Shown piece after piece: positions 12,001-24,060 of a DNA stretch of 64,000 nt. This DNA comes from Ectocarpus siliculosus. Its lineage: Eukaryota; Sar; Phaeophyceae; Ectocarpales; Ectocarpaceae. Made by a program: the position numbers and the translations under genes. The stretch covers positions 1,906,546-1,970,545 of the forward strand of contig FN649726.1 in the NCBI GenBank assembly GCA_000310025.1. Reading direction: 5' to 3'. Each line of letters begins with the position of its first letter. Positions within the stretch are counted from its first letter, which is position 1. Under the pieces are notes generated by a model. The model was not told the origin of the DNA. It ran no database searches and saw only the letters and a list, made by a program, of their open reading frames with translations.

Positions 12001-15000
12001 ACGATGAGAGACCAAGGTTACGATGCACTCGGAAAAACAAGGGAAAAACATAAAAACACACACACAAAAATAAATAAGAAGACACCGTCCGCGAGCCTTG
12101 CCGCAGAAAACGTGCTCGGTCGGATTGTTATTTTCTGTCCTGAAACACCCGAAAAATAACTTGATGCCATCTACAAAGATAGAGAGAGAAAGGGTACCGC
12201 CAAGCGTACTAACATGGACACGGGGTATGGCTCTTCCAACCCCCACGACAGCCCAGAGAAGATCGCGCGGTCAGCGCTACTGTAGGAAAGTTGAAGCTTC
12301 TTCAAGACAGCAGTGTTTTCAGCTTGGAGGCAGAACAGCAGTCCGTGCTTTGTGTATCGTCGTCGAGTTCACTTGATTGCGTGAAGAGCAACAGACGTCA
12401 AAGGCTGTATCTTCTAACTGTCATCGTCATTGCTGGTGCTGGTGGTGCTGGTGGTGCTGCTGTTGTCACAATCGTCCTTGTTGTTGGCTTCCAGCAGCAC
12501 CATTTTCCAACACGCCCCATGTACATCCACCACCTGTTGTCTAGTATTCATCATTTCCCACACAAAACACGGCCAGTGAGACGTAGGATAACAGCAGCTG
12601 TCTGCGTGCTTCTCTCCTCTCCGCACCCCGCCCTTACTTGAGAACGGTACTCTTCCCCGACTCCCCCGCCCCAAGCAGAAGGATCTTGAAGTGATTTCGC
12701 TCTGCCTCCTCCGCCTCCGCTGTAGCCGCAGCCAATCACGAGCCATGGTTTCAAGCCATCACATGCCGTAACACAGTGGTAAGACGAAGTTCCAACACAC
12801 GATACGCGCGCGCATCGAGCAGCGAGGGGGGGAGTCAAAACGCGCGAAATTGGAGCAGATGCCGGTTAAGTAAGCGGTCAAACACGGGGGCGAATTTGAA
12901 CAAGTAAACAGGGGGCGGGGGGGGGGGGGGGGGTACTCCTAATCCTGCATGCCCTAATCCTTTTACCCTTTACCCCCCATCCCCACAAAACCCGGAACGA
13001 ACACCCCCGGTTCTCACCCGAACAAGCTCTCACATCACCAAACCCCAAGCGCCGTGAGGTATTTGGCGAGTCGCATGAAGGGTGAGCTGCATCCTGCTAA
13101 GGGTGTTCGGCATCTTGTGCTTACTTCCTTGCGTACGGATGACAGCTACGTATGACTTAATTTATTTTCTGGTGCTTTCACTTCCAGAGACAGTTGTAAG
13201 CACTGTGTAACTGCCTCGAGGAAGCTTGACCATTTTAACACAACGTGGTGCGATCATCCCCCGTTGCGCGGAGTGAGGTTTCTCGACCCCGCACAACATG
13301 ATCTACTCGACCACCATAATGGTTACCGCCAAAAAAAAAACCGAGGTAAAAAAAAAAAACGGTAACCTGATTGCCGAGTTCACGAAGTGAATTGGCTTGT
13401 TTTACAACGTCGTTGCCAAGCGACGAAAACCCAATCCCGATGGCAAACACCGAGTGGGGGGCTTGTTTTACAACGTCGTTGCCAAGCGACGAAAACCCAA
13501 ACCCCGATGGCAAACACCGGGGGGGGCGGCGGCTTGTTTTACATCGTCGTTGCCAAGCGACGAAAACCCAACCCCGATGGCAAACACCGGGGGGGGGGCG
13601 GGGGGGGGGGGAGCGATAACCTTACAAATTAATCTATAATTTATCCTGGACTCATATTTGTGGATGTAGCATAGGAGACACATATTCCTTGGGTTCTCCC
13701 AAGCGAAAACAAACCAAAAACAAAAAAATTGGAGTCATGCGGTCAAACGTGCCGAGCGAGTAGGAAATTTTCATACGCCTAAAGACAGGTTTGTGGCACT
13801 GCTTTATCCGTGTGCGGTATACGTTGGCGATCTTAAGTCCCAAGCAGAGTAGCACCACCAGGGGTGGCGAGCACTGGGTGAGCACCCGGACACTAACGGG
13901 AAAGAGAGTGGAAGGGTCATCGCAACGTGAAGCTTACTCTTAACACGTACCAGTAGTTATAGCTTAGCACAGCAAGGAGCACCTAGGGGAAGCAGAAACG
14001 GATTTTAGCCCAACTGAGGGGTTTTTGGCTCGAAAAAAAGATACTGCTGCTGCAAACGCACGCCTAGGAGCCCCCCCCCCACCCTTTGAAAAACACAAAT
14101 GATTCAAAAAACACCTTAATTTCTGTGAGTTCCCGGTCTACCTGAGAAACACGCTCACCCTACACAAAGAAAAAAGCGTGAAACAGGGATTCGCCTTCAT
14201 ATAGGCAAGCTCCACACGGCCGACCGCTCGCTTCGTATCTGAGAGGACACGAGAGCAGGGCCTACAGATACATTACTAGGAAAAACAACGCTTGGTGACT
14301 CCGTGACACCTTTCCCCTTCCTGCTGCAGCAACCCCCGACGACAACGTTCGAAAAATGTCGACCCCACAACATAATTATTCATTCCTGCTGCTGTATGCA
14401 TATATATATAGCGAGTTGAATATTTGTTTCGTTGTGTCTCTTCCTATATGTATGGATCGAGATTCGTTGTGCCATAAAACTAAAATAAAAATAAATAAAT
14501 AAAAATAGAATAAAGCAAATAAAAGAATAATAAAAACACACACAGAAAGACACCCATTCGAGATTTTTTTTTTTTTCTTTTGTTCTTCACTTCAAATCAG
14601 CGCTCACAGCACTAGTGCCGTTTATTCCAACCCGTGGTCACACAGAAGAGCCTCACTCTACCCTCCCCTCCTGCGGTACTTCGCCTTCAATTTTTAATGC
14701 GAGAAGAGTTCAGCAAGCACTCTCTTCCCTCTGTGTACACAAGAACTAGCGCTATCCACTTGGCCAGGAGCGGAAGCGAGAGAAAAACTCACTTTGCAAG
14801 AAAAGCTCGCCTACGCCGGGATTCGAACCCCTGACCTGACCTCTAGAAGGTTACGAGGCTACCAACTACACCACCGGGGCGACCGGCTCGAAATATACCC
14901 ACAGTCGAACGGATGTGGTGGAGTCTTTTCAGTGAAATAACATCAGTATTACCCCTGTGCAACTGACGGGGTATTTAGTATTTACAACACCCGAGTAGAA

Positions 15001-18000
15001 GGAAGAATTTCGACGAGTACAGCGAACAGGTCGAGTTTAACTCTCTTCTCTCCGAATTGATGCGGACTGCTGTTCGAAAGGTAGACCTCAAACCGAACAG
15101 CGCGCAGCCGGGCTCTTTCGAAACCAATCTCTCGAGCAATCCAAAATAGTAGCAGCAGCAGCAGCAGAAGAAGAAGAAGAATAGCAGCAGCAGCGGGTGA
15201 TTTTATTCGGATCACATCTATCTCCACCCCCTCTTAAACTTTAAACTTACCTATCTGCCGGTCCACGGCCTTCGCGGCGGCCTTATGGGAGCAGCAACCA
15301 CCGGCGCGAAAGCCGCAACCGCTAAACATAACCAACACCACGCGGAGGCAATCGCCTTCCTCCGAGTCTCGAGGCACCACAAGCAGCAGCACGGAGCAGG
15401 GTAGTTGTTGCCGACGGGTGAGTACTGTAGTACCGTTCCAAAAAAAGGGACCACCCCTTCCCGACACCGGCCGCAGCTGCAGCAGCAGCAGCAAACAAAC
15501 GACTCGGCGACAGTGCCGTGCGCAACACCGGCCTCGCCAAAGCAACCCTGGCTAGCGGACGTTTTCTGTGCGTAGGGTCAAGCCGCGGGCTTCCTGGAGC
15601 TCTCTAACCGCAGCAGCAGCAGCAGAGACCCGGGCGACCGGTATGAGGTGCCGCGAAGGACAACAGCACAACGCGGGGAGGGGGGAAGGGGGCAGGGAGC
15701 GCCTCCGAAGTCCCCATACGCCCAAAGGTACGCACAGGGCGGGCGGGCGGGCGGGCGGGCGGGCGGGCGGGCCCCTTGAGCAGTCGAACCGACTTCGCGA
15801 GCGAGCGCGCTCCTACTCCTTACGCGCCAGCAAAGAATCACAGGGAGCTGCTGCTGGCAAGTACGTACTGGTGTGTGGTAGTATGGGGGCCCGGCGGCGG
15901 ACCCCACGCGAAGATGCGCACCGCATCTGTGCGCATGTATGCGCATGCGGCACGCACATTGTGCGGACTCCGAATGCACGATCATGCAAAGCGCATGCGG
16001 TACGCACATGCATACATGTGCATATGACAGCAGCAAGCCCGCCCGCTCGCTCTCAGGATGCTTTACAACAACAGCAGTACAGCAGTACGCACATACCACC
16101 TATGTCATGTCACCCCAGTAGCTACCCGCATTTTGCATATTAGAAGAAGTACGCAACATGGAGCTGTACGCAGCCATGCATGCACGGTGTAGTAACTGCT
16201 GTGCGGAGATGGGGGGGTACAAGAAGGTACGTGTGCATACGCACCGGCCGCACCGGCTTGGTTGGTTGTTTTCTTGAATACAAAAATAGATGCAAACATA
16301 AAAAGAAGTGTACTTCGATTCGAAGTCGCTTGATCTTTTTTTAGCAAGTAAACATAACCTCACAGAAAAGACTTTGTTTCGTCCATGCCAATTGTTATTG
16401 TTCCACTCTGCTGCTGCACGTCCGCACGTAAAGCAAATACATGCGAGGTAATCCTTTCCCTCTTCGTGTAAAGCCGGTGCGGGCCCGCATGTAAAAGTAA
16501 AAGTATTTCGTTAATTAAGGAACAAAGGCTCTGTCTGATGTCCCAAGAAGAAACATGGGCGCAGAAACACAGCCTTCTTCAGCCGAGGATCATACACTCA
16601 AGTCAACACCATTAACTACGATAGCTCGACGGGTGTTGTTGTTGTTGTTGTTGTCTTCACATCCAAAACCGTTCCGATCTCTCTGCCCAGTACCTTCGTC
16701 CGTCAGTACTGATCGACAACCTGACGGCGGTCGATTCCCGTGCGTGGTCGCAGGCTAACTTACTTACCCAAAAAAGAGGTACACCCAAATAAATGGACCC
16801 CAAGGGTGGTGACGAAAAAGCACATTGAGAAATAATTGCGGTTTTTGGCTTGTGACCACGGAAGGCGTCGTCCGCGTCAGTTGTACTATTACAGTATAGT
16901 ACGGATATTAGAAGGTACTGAGCGGAGACCGGAACGATTTTTTATTGTAAAGACAACAACAACAACAACGACAACCTCTCGCCCATTTTTCATGTTCTTT
17001 CTCTGCGGGCTCGCAGTGCTGTACTACATCAACTGGATGAATGCTGTTGGCACTTTTGCTCTCTTCGCAAAGCGTATGAAAACACGCAAATCACTGCTCG
17101 ACTATTTATTAACCACACGGCGCGGGGTTCTTCATAAAGTCATCTGGCGGGGTGCGCTGCTTGCATCTCCTGCCCCAATATCCTAATGACCGCTTGTGAG
17201 ACGTCGACAGCGGGAGTAAAGGAAACATACCTTAGGCAACAACATAACTATGCTGTAGGTGACACAAGATACCAGCCCCCCTGGACCGATTTTCAAAGCT
17301 CGATTACTCCACAGCGAGGAGGATGGATAAACGACACGATACATTTTGGGAAAGCTCCCCATGAGATGGGTTCAACGCCGCCGTTACTCGACACCTCCAC
17401 TTTTTCTGCTTGCGGAGACATCGAGCTTTGAAAATCGGTCCAGGGGGCGTGATATCTTACTTCATGTCAGCTACGGTAATCACATGCGGGGAATTCGTCC
17501 CGAACCCGTCGGATTTCTGGAACCCTTGTGAGTCTTTTGATGAAATGCCGATACAAAGAAGTACAAATAAATGCGTCTCGCGGAATCACAGCCTTTAAAC
17601 CTCTTTTCTCCGACCAACACATAATTGTACCAAAAGCAGAAATAACCACGTTTCGGATTGCTGCGCAGCAGGCAACAGTATAGCTGGCCACAGATTGGAA
17701 CCCAGACTCAAATCGTTTGTTTTTTTTCCTGGGATCGGAATTTTTTGTCACCAGAAGGAATGCAGAAGAACAGAAGAGCGATCATACCACCCGGACGGTC
17801 AGAGGGCCTTAAACACGGCACGTTGTTTGGTATTTTGGGACCGCGGGGGGAACGCCATTCCTTTGCAATGAAACACGGGTACATGGCAGAAAACGGAATA
17901 CCGGGCAAGTTGGGGTGACGCAAAACGGTAGACATCGAATCGACTTGACAACCGACCCCGAGGCCCCACGCTCATTGGTCAATACCACCGAGTGCCGTTT

Positions 18001-21000
18001 TCTGGCGGCACAAGCGGAGAATACCGCGACCGGGCTTCACGAATCCACAAGCACCTCTTTCTGTCGCCCCGGTCACCTTTTACTGTCCCAAAAAGTAACT
18101 CCCGCCGCGCGTTGTGTACTCAACTGAAACGTGTGGGGGGCGGAAGGTGGTGGGGCTCAAAGTGATCTGAGGGTATCTCAAAAGCTTGCCGTTTGCGGAG
18201 AGAACACAAGTGCTGTACTATAGCACCACCTACAGCAGCAGAGAGCACAGGAGCGTGCATCCGTTGCGTCGGGGCTACAGCACAAATTTCTCTTTGTGGT
18301 TTGTGAGCTCGCCGTCACCCACAGGCGTGTGCGGGTGGTTGTGCGAGGGAGGGAAAATTATCTGTGGATGCACACGCGGAACTGCTGTTCACTCCGATCT
18401 CGGAACACATGGTGGCGCGCGCGGAGGAGGCGTGTTTTGCACCACGTTTTTGCGTTTTCGATAGGGGCGAGACGTTCAAAACACCGACCGAGGAAGAGGT
18501 TGAAGCGACCGAGGTGTGTTCAAGTTTTGCTGCCGTTCGGATCTTGGCCATGGTTGATTTGGATCCAAGTACACATGGTTGGTGTTGTGCCGCAACATGG
18601 GTGAGCTTGGAGAGGTCCGACAGACAGCAGTCGCACCAAGCCTTAAACGCCTTTGGTGCGCGAGTTATTGCTTGCGACGGTAAACGGACGGTGACCGGTG
18701 CGACAGAAAGCGGTGAGAAAGTCGACTCGAGAAGCCCGGTCGCGACATTCTCGGTGGTCTTAATTAGCCAATCAGCGTGCGGCCTCGGGGTCAATTCGTT
18801 GTATACCCTTTTGCGTCCCCCCCCCGGAATGCGGTTTTCTGTCGTGTGTCCATACCACACTCTCCCGGCGGAATGCGGAAACTCAATACCCGATCCAGCT
18901 TAGTCGTGGGTCCTCTATGGAGCGGGTTTATATAGCGAGGGTGGCTGGCGTAGGGGGGGGTGAAATATCTTGGCATGGATTGTGGCAAGGATAGAACAAT
19001 CAAGCTGTTTTATGCTCTGATCAAAGGGTGGGTGCCCGCCACAGGGCCAGGTGGGTCGATCTGGCAAGTGTGCCCGCCCTACCGAGGGCCCACGACTCTG
19101 TGTGGTACGTTCCACAAAAGTACTACCGAATGTGGAGGAGTAAGTGTTGCAGCCATTGGTGCAAATACAAGAGTGGGACACAGGACACGGTCTGAGCGGT
19201 GTATCTTAAAACCCTGCAAGTACCATGGATACGACTCTTCTTCCAAAGTCACCTGCGGGGGATGGGAAGTGGGAGGTCTTCGACGGACTCTCCCTTCGTT
19301 GTCACTCTCTCACCGGATACGACAACGGTACGGTAACCCGCAAGTATTACCACGGAATATCTATCGACGCGAGAAGGTGAGGCGGGCTCGGGCGAAATCC
19401 ACAGCCAAAGGAGTGAACCGACACAATATTATGTGCCCCTACAGGGCGTTCGGTTTCAAAGATCTCTGTGCGCTTCTCCATTAGCTATTCTGCATACACA
19501 TGCATGTACATGGGTCGTAAAATAGGTAGGCACCAAGGAAACGAGATTTTGAACGGAAATTGGTCGTGAAGAAGTGATCGCGTGTGGATGCTCAGAAAGG
19601 GTCGGGGTGCGGGGAGGGGTTACTGACAGCCGGTCTCGGATGATGGAAGGGCATCATCGAAAATTCGCTCCCCCTCCTAGCCAACGAGAATATCGACACC
19701 ACCCTTTGTCCGCAGAGTCCAACTGGGGTTGAATGCCGCTCTTACTTGTGATGTGCCTCCTCTTCCCGTGCGCGAGCCAGGAAATCGACCTACCGGTGTA
19801 TTATTATAGTAAGTGCCCGCATTCAAGAACCTGGGAGACAAGAAATCCAGGCTGAAAAAACAAGAACATTTAAGAACTTGGCCATTTAGACTAAGTGTAA
19901 GGACTAAATAGGCGCTCAGGCAAGAAGCAAGAAGCTTGCGCTAAAACCTGCAAACAAAACGAGCCTCCGCCAAAAAAGGAGGTTCTTTTAGTACCGGCGC
20001 TACCAGTACAGGAGAGTTTTCCCGTTGCGGTTGTATGCATACATTGTGTATGCTACAGCCGTCGGGATGAACGCGTGTGTGTGTTCGATGCCTACCCATC
20101 CATGAGCTTTCCTCCTGATTGCCCTCTGCTGTTGCTAAATTCTTGTTCTAATCTGCCGTGTCCAGCAGTGAAACGTCGTACACAGCATCATCGCAGAAGG
20201 ACTGGATCCTCACAGCAGGAAAGGTGGGTCTCACTGGAATGCGTGTTTTGAAACTACGTATACATATATGCATACGTCTTCTGCTTTGTTTGCAGACAAA
20301 GCGGTCGGAACCGCCTCTAGCCTACTTTGTTTGGTACTATACATACCAGCTGCTACAGCGGTAACGTATGTCCACATCGTACATTGTACGGCAGTTTAAA
20401 AATATGTTGTGCGGTCTGCTGGATGTACAAATACAGAAGCAGCAAAAACAGAGGTACGCATGTATCATACGCCTTTACTTAACCGTTCCATAATGTTTTT
20501 TTGCACGTAAAGCGAGCACTATACCTTGCAACTAACGCACACTGCACACACACGACGACTGCTGCTGTACGCGGCTTGCCATTGTTTGGGGTACAGTATA
20601 CATCCCGATCGATGTCGTTCGTGTGCGCGCATCAAGATCAAATATTTTTTCGACGACTGATTGATGTGATGTGACGTGTGGGGGCCGGTGCCTTGTACTT
20701 GTACATACAAGGCCTGGCTTGGCGAGGCCGCCACTGCAGAGCACGCTCCCTCAATTTGCAGAACCACCGCTGCGCTGCAGCCAGGTGCAGAAATCGCTAC
20801 AAGTAGGGAAAGCCTCGCGGGGTTGACAGCAGTATTTAGAATACCTTCCTTCTTGGGGGATAATGCAGTTTGGCCGGTGGGGGTGTTGGAGCTTTCTTTT
20901 CGAACACGAAAGAGCTCGTTCCAGAGCGCAAAATTATTGTCGAGAGAGAGCAAAATTGCCCCGAAGAAATATAACGTTGAACAACGGCCTCGAATCGAGC

Positions 21001-21293
21001 ATGCTGCACCCACGCGTTCCTTGGCCCGCTGGCGGCACACACTGACGTATGCGAGGACTACTCTTCGGCACAAGGACCGAGCAAAAAACACAGCCAGCGA
21101 GCGGATATGGTGGATACAGCAACCCGCTGGGGGAATTGATGAATTGATTGTTACGTGAGGAACGAGGATGAATGAGGAGTCGCTTTTTTTCTAACACGCT
21201 GTTCTCCGCTCTCATCTTGTTGTACTCACCAAGCTGCTGGTCCACGCTTGCTGACACCTTCGCCTCCTCCGGCACACTTGACGAGCAGCCCAT
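6044..21293 (-). CDS. Heterotrimeric G protein alpha subunit (9 exons, 351 aa)
   Basis: GTP-binding alpha subunit of a heterotrimeric G protein, acting at the inner face of the plasma membrane. Exons (transcript order): 21293-21230, 12719-12638, 11637-11475, 10248-10139, 8872-8650, 8220-8122, 7089-6916, 6546-6445 and 6082-6044; phases agree and the total is exactly 352 codons, the normal family length. The N terminus is MGCSSS, a Gly2 myristoylation plus Cys3 palmitoylation signal. G1 is GAGESGKST (residues 38-46). The helical domain follows. Switch I has Arg175 in RIRTTGI, switch II is DVGGQRNERRKWIHCF with catalytic Gln199, and G4 is NKKD (264-267). The G5 position, normally TCAT, reads VAAR, which is atypical. 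The C terminus ends SSLA and lacks the pertussis-toxin cysteine. The last exon is 39 nt and is the least certain part, but it makes the C-terminal tail exactly the usual length. The third intron contains the N gap and an assembly duplication. Confidence 0.92.
6793..6848. repeat. (CAG)n microsatellite, about 18 units
   Basis: A pure CAG/CTG trinucleotide run inside the G-alpha intron 6547-6915. It opens long poly-Q, poly-S and poly-A reading frames that are not genes. Confidence 0.97.
8434..8471. repeat. (GGGA)n microsatellite
   Basis: About nine GGGA units in the G-alpha intron 8221-8649. Confidence 0.9.
8976..9013. repeat. (AGC)n microsatellite
   Basis: An interrupted AGC run in the G-alpha intron 8873-10138. 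Confidence 0.9.
10915..11330. other. Error-ridden duplicate of 11440-11852 (probable assembly artefact)
   Basis: From a poly-C tract onward this stretch follows 11440-11852 almost base for base in order: the tail of G-alpha exon 3, its acceptor, the poly-T run and the region down to the matching TTGGAA/TTAGAA ends. Its differences are mostly homopolymer expansions and nearby-base substitutions, as in the low-quality tail of a Sanger read past poly-C. It ends directly at the N run. It is not a second G-alpha exon. Confidence 0.85.
11331..11430. other. Assembly gap, 100 N
   Basis: Exactly 100 Ns, a standard-size scaffold gap. Because the left flank duplicates the right flank, the true gap is probably zero or negative, making the G-alpha intron 10249-11474 about 0.5 kb shorter than drawn. 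Confidence 0.95.
13395..13615. repeat. Minisatellite, three copies of about 66-71 bp
   Basis: Copies begin near 13395, 13461 and 13532, each starting GCTTGTTTTACA and ending in GATGGCAAACACCG followed by a variable G run. Copies are nearly identical apart from the G-run length. Intronic. Confidence 0.93.
14521..14564. repeat. Dispersed repeat, copy A (43 bp; copy B at 21519-21561)
   Basis: The stretch from GAATAATAAAAACACACACA through CCATTCGAGAT is almost identical to 21519-21561, in the same orientation, and follows an A-rich (AAATA) tract. It may be the 3' part of a small retroelement, but the flanks differ. Confidence 0.75.
14806..14882 (-). tRNA. tRNA-like sequence, degenerate (pseudogene or SINE head)
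   Basis: On the minus strand there is a perfect A-box-like TGGTGTAGTTGG and a perfect B box GGTTCGAATCC about 45 nt apart. These are the internal RNA polymerase III promoter of tRNA genes. The folding is poor: the anticodon stem GCCTC/GAGGT encloses an 11-nt loop instead of 7, and the acceptor stem does not pair well. No anticodon can be assigned with confidence. It is most likely a tRNA pseudogene or the head of a tRNA-derived SINE; the A-rich dispersed repeat at 14521 lies about 250 bp away. It sits inside the first G-alpha intron, same strand as the gene. Confidence 0.45.
15737..15772. repeat. (GGGC)n microsatellite
   Basis: Nine tandem GGGC units in the first G-alpha intron. Confidence 0.95.
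17277..17447. mobile_element. 171-bp MITE-like element with perfect 27-bp terminal inverted repeats
   Basis: 17277-17303 (starting CCCCCTGGACCGATTTTC) is the exact reverse complement of 17421-17447. The interior of about 117 bp has no coding frame. Short length, perfect termini and an intronic site fit a non-autonomous DNA transposon. I could not identify a clear target-site duplication, so the family is unassigned. Confidence 0.75.
17865..18885. mobile_element. About 1-kb element with long imperfect inverted repeats
   Basis: A left arm at about 17865-18115 and a right arm at about 18640-18885 are imperfect reverse complements; matched blocks include CCCCGAGGCC(C/G)CACGCT, CGCGACCGGGCTTC and CTTTCTGTCGC(C/A)CCGGTCACC. 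The arms are about 230-250 bp and diverged. The interior of about 520 bp carries one open frame on the plus strand (from 18364, 179 codons, extending into the right arm) with no recognisable transposase motif. The structure suggests a foldback or Mutator-like non-autonomous transposon. Exact ends and target duplication are not established. Confidence 0.6.
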
Positions 21294-21518
21294 GACAGCT
21301 TATGGTGTACAGCTCCCGCTTTCTCCCTGGCTCACCCGCGTCCTGGTAGTTCCCTCGCCTGGAAAAAACACCTCAGCGCCGCGGGCGCGATGATGTGAGG
21401 GCAACCGATGCAACCTCCTGAAGTGAGGTCTTTCCGCGGCACAACAAAATCGCCCTTGTAACCGGTAGGTCACCGGACGACTTCGGAGAGATCGTCGGCG
21501 AGGCAGCTCTGCTAATTA

Positions 21519-21561
21519 AGGAATAATAAAAACACACACAGAAAGACTACCCATTCGAGAT
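21519..21561. repeat. Dispersed repeat, copy B (see 14521-14564)
   Basis: Near-identical to 14521-14564 over about 43 bp with one inserted base. It lies just upstream of the G-alpha start codon, so it could fall in the promoter or 5' UTR. Confidence 0.75.
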
Positions 21562-23252
21562 ATACCTAATTGGTAACCTCAGGAGGAGGCTTGGCCGTAG
21601 AGTTTCTTCTTGGAATCCAGCCCTCGGCCGTTGCCAGCAGCCGGCCACGGCTTACCGCACGTCCTGCTGTCTGCGTCTGTCTGCCTTTGGCACCGCCGTT
21701 CTACGTACCGTTGCGCTGCTGCTGTTCAAAAAGTCTAAATTTGTTTGTCGTTTCGTTGGGAAGAATCACCTCTGTTGCTGCTGCTGTCCCGTTCAACTTT
21801 CTCGCGCAAAAGGCGGCCTCTCTCCTGAGGCCGTGAAGGAGAGTGCGTGGCGCAAGGGACACCGTAGATAGGTCGCCGATGTAGTGCAAAGATGCGATGT
21901 GGACGATGGTCTATCGCGTACACTCACACTACTGCTGTACATCCATCCTGCATCATCCGAGAAAGGGAGACGGCTGTTCAGGGGTGACGCGTAGTTTAGG
22001 TCTTCGCAGCCCCCCCCCGCTGACCCTCTTTGTGTTCAAGGACTGAGGAACGGTCGCCGGAACGGTGCCAGCAAATGACAAATGACTGCGCCGCCGTCCT
22101 TTTGTGGCACATCAGGCAGACAGCAGAGAGAGATAGCAGCCCGTCAGTATTTAAGGCGTCAATGTAAGCAAGTGTGTGAAGCTTCCATGACTCGTTGTTG
22201 ATAACACGCCAGGGTGTGTGTGTTGACATCCTGTCCTCTGCTGTCCACAGCCGGGAACGTACGCCGTATGTGTCCCGAGGCGGGCGGTGTATCTTGTAAG
22301 CTGCACATGATATCTTGTAGTCTAGGGCTAGTTCCCCTACTCTCTGTTTGCCTGCACAAAACCGTTACAATATGTTCGAATTACGAATTACGCTGAGAGT
22401 GATAATAACGTTCACTCGCACTTCTACATCAAAGCTGCATCACAAGACTTTTCCCAAATGGGCTACTACTGCGTGCAACAATCGGGGTCGGGCATCAGTA
22501 AGACCGGGTGCTGATCATCTTCCAGCGGTGTGGCAACACGAGAGGATACACAACGAAGAGTACCGCTCGGGTCGTTCAGTAGGCCGTAGGCCGGCGGGCG
22601 ACTCTTCTCCCCCGAGCCAAAGGTGTGCCCACCCGAGTTGCGTCAAGGTACCGCCAGCTCACAAGTTTGGCAACGCCAGAAGGCATAATAATAGTATTTC
22701 TGTTTTTCGGCGGATGGGGTAGTCGCGTCCCCTGCCGGAGGTGGTGTTTGTTCGCCCATGCTAAAGTGTGGAAGGCGTACCTCCCTTCAACGCAAGGGGG
22801 GGCAACGAGAAGGTTCTGCTTCTGCAAGAACAGCTCGCGGAAGTACATCCTTGACTGAGTCTCGCCTCACCACACGGGACCCCAGAGGCAACAACATCAG
22901 ACCACAAAAAACAACAACTTCATATGGAAGTACGTTGGGATCTATACTAATTAAATATACTTTCGTTTCTGCTTTCCTCCGCCTTAAACCCTCTCCTCCG
23001 ACATAAGTAAATAGTCTTCTTTAGGGTTCTGACAATTTAAGGTTTCTCTGAGAACGCTTCATTTCGCTTCTTTCGGCTTCTTCTGTGAGCGCTCTATTCC
23101 GGTCTTCTCGGGCTCTCACAGAGCAGCATTTATTTCCTCTGGAAATTTGGCACTTTGTTTGGTGGACTTTCCACTTGAATTTTATCTTCCGCTTTTATCC
23201 CTCTCGCCTGCTGCTGTCACCCCGCTCTGTACCATCATACCACGCATTCCAC

Positions 23253-24060
23253 TCGAAGTACGGCCCTCTCTGTGTGTGCCTCCTTCTCCTCCGTTCCTCC
23301 GTCTCTCTATGTCTCTGGCGGTCTGTCTATCCACATTCTCTCTTAACCGCTCTCGCGTCGAAGTACGGCCCTCTCTGTGTGTGTCTCCTTCTCCTCCGTT
23401 CCTCCGTCTCTCTATGTCTCTGACGGTCTGTCTATCCACATTCTCTTTTCATTTTCGCCTTCTCTCTTGACCGCTCTCGCGTCGGAATGGCCTGTGTCTG
23501 TTGTTTGTTCCGATTCCGTGTGCTAATGCTGTACATTTTTTTTTTCTTCTAACACCTTCACACGGTATGCACTCACCTCCTTCACCTTGGTACCGTACTC
23601 TCTCTCTCTCTCCTCTCGGTGTGTGTGTGTCTGTGTATCCACGTTGTCTTTAAATTTTTGCTTTTCTCTCTTCACCGCTCTCGCGTCGGAATGGTCTGTT
23701 GTTTGTCCCGATTCCGGCAACGAACGGTGTTGTGTGCTCCGGTTCCGATAATCCCTTCAAAAGGTCCGAAAAATACGAAAATACACTCCTTTCTACCTCC
23801 ACTCTCGATGGCCCCGGCCCACTCCTCCCACTCCTCTGTAGCTACTCCGGCTACATTTTTTCGCAGCATCGGAATGGTCTGTTGTTTGTTCCGATTCCGT
23901 GTGCTACTGCTGTACATTTTGTTTTTTCTTCTCTCCTGTCGGTGTGTGTGTGTCTGTGTATCCACGTTGTCTTTAAATTTTTGCTTTTCTCTCTTCACCG
24001 CTCTCGCGTCGGAATGGTCTGTTGTTTGTCCCGATGCCGGCAACGGTGTTGTGTGCTCTC
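23253..24060. repeat. Nested pyrimidine-rich tandem repeats
   Basis: Two levels are visible. A 105-bp unit starting GAAGTACGGCCCTCTCTG is repeated at about 23253 and 23358. Two longer blocks share a GTCTGTTGTTTGT(T/C)CCGAT segment and a GTATCCACGTTGTCTTTAAA segment, at about 23484-23725 and 23870-24050. The junction sequence CGCTCTCGCGTCGGAATGG recurs in several copies. Long open frames here are by-products of the repeats. Confidence 0.85.

Larger units (their letters stand above)
12720..21229 (-). other. G-alpha intron 1, 8.5 kb, no exon recognised inside
   Basis: Bounded by donor G|GTGAGT at 21229 and acceptor CTACAG at 12720 (minus strand). The exons on either side fit in phase 1, and their junction yields the normal spacing from the lipidated N terminus to the P-loop, so no coding exon is missing. 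It holds a three-copy minisatellite, a tRNA-like sequence, (GGGC)n, a 171-bp inverted-repeat element and a 1-kb inverted-repeat element, described separately. I see nothing I can name in the remainder. Confidence 0.7.

Noticed and set aside
14806-14882. Functional tRNA gene
   Set aside because: A and B boxes are intact, but acceptor and anticodon stems do not fold properly; kept only as tRNA-like.
18364-18903. Protein-coding gene of 179 codons
   Set aside because: Overlaps an inverted-repeat arm of a mobile-type element and has no recognisable domain; kept only as internal frame of that element.
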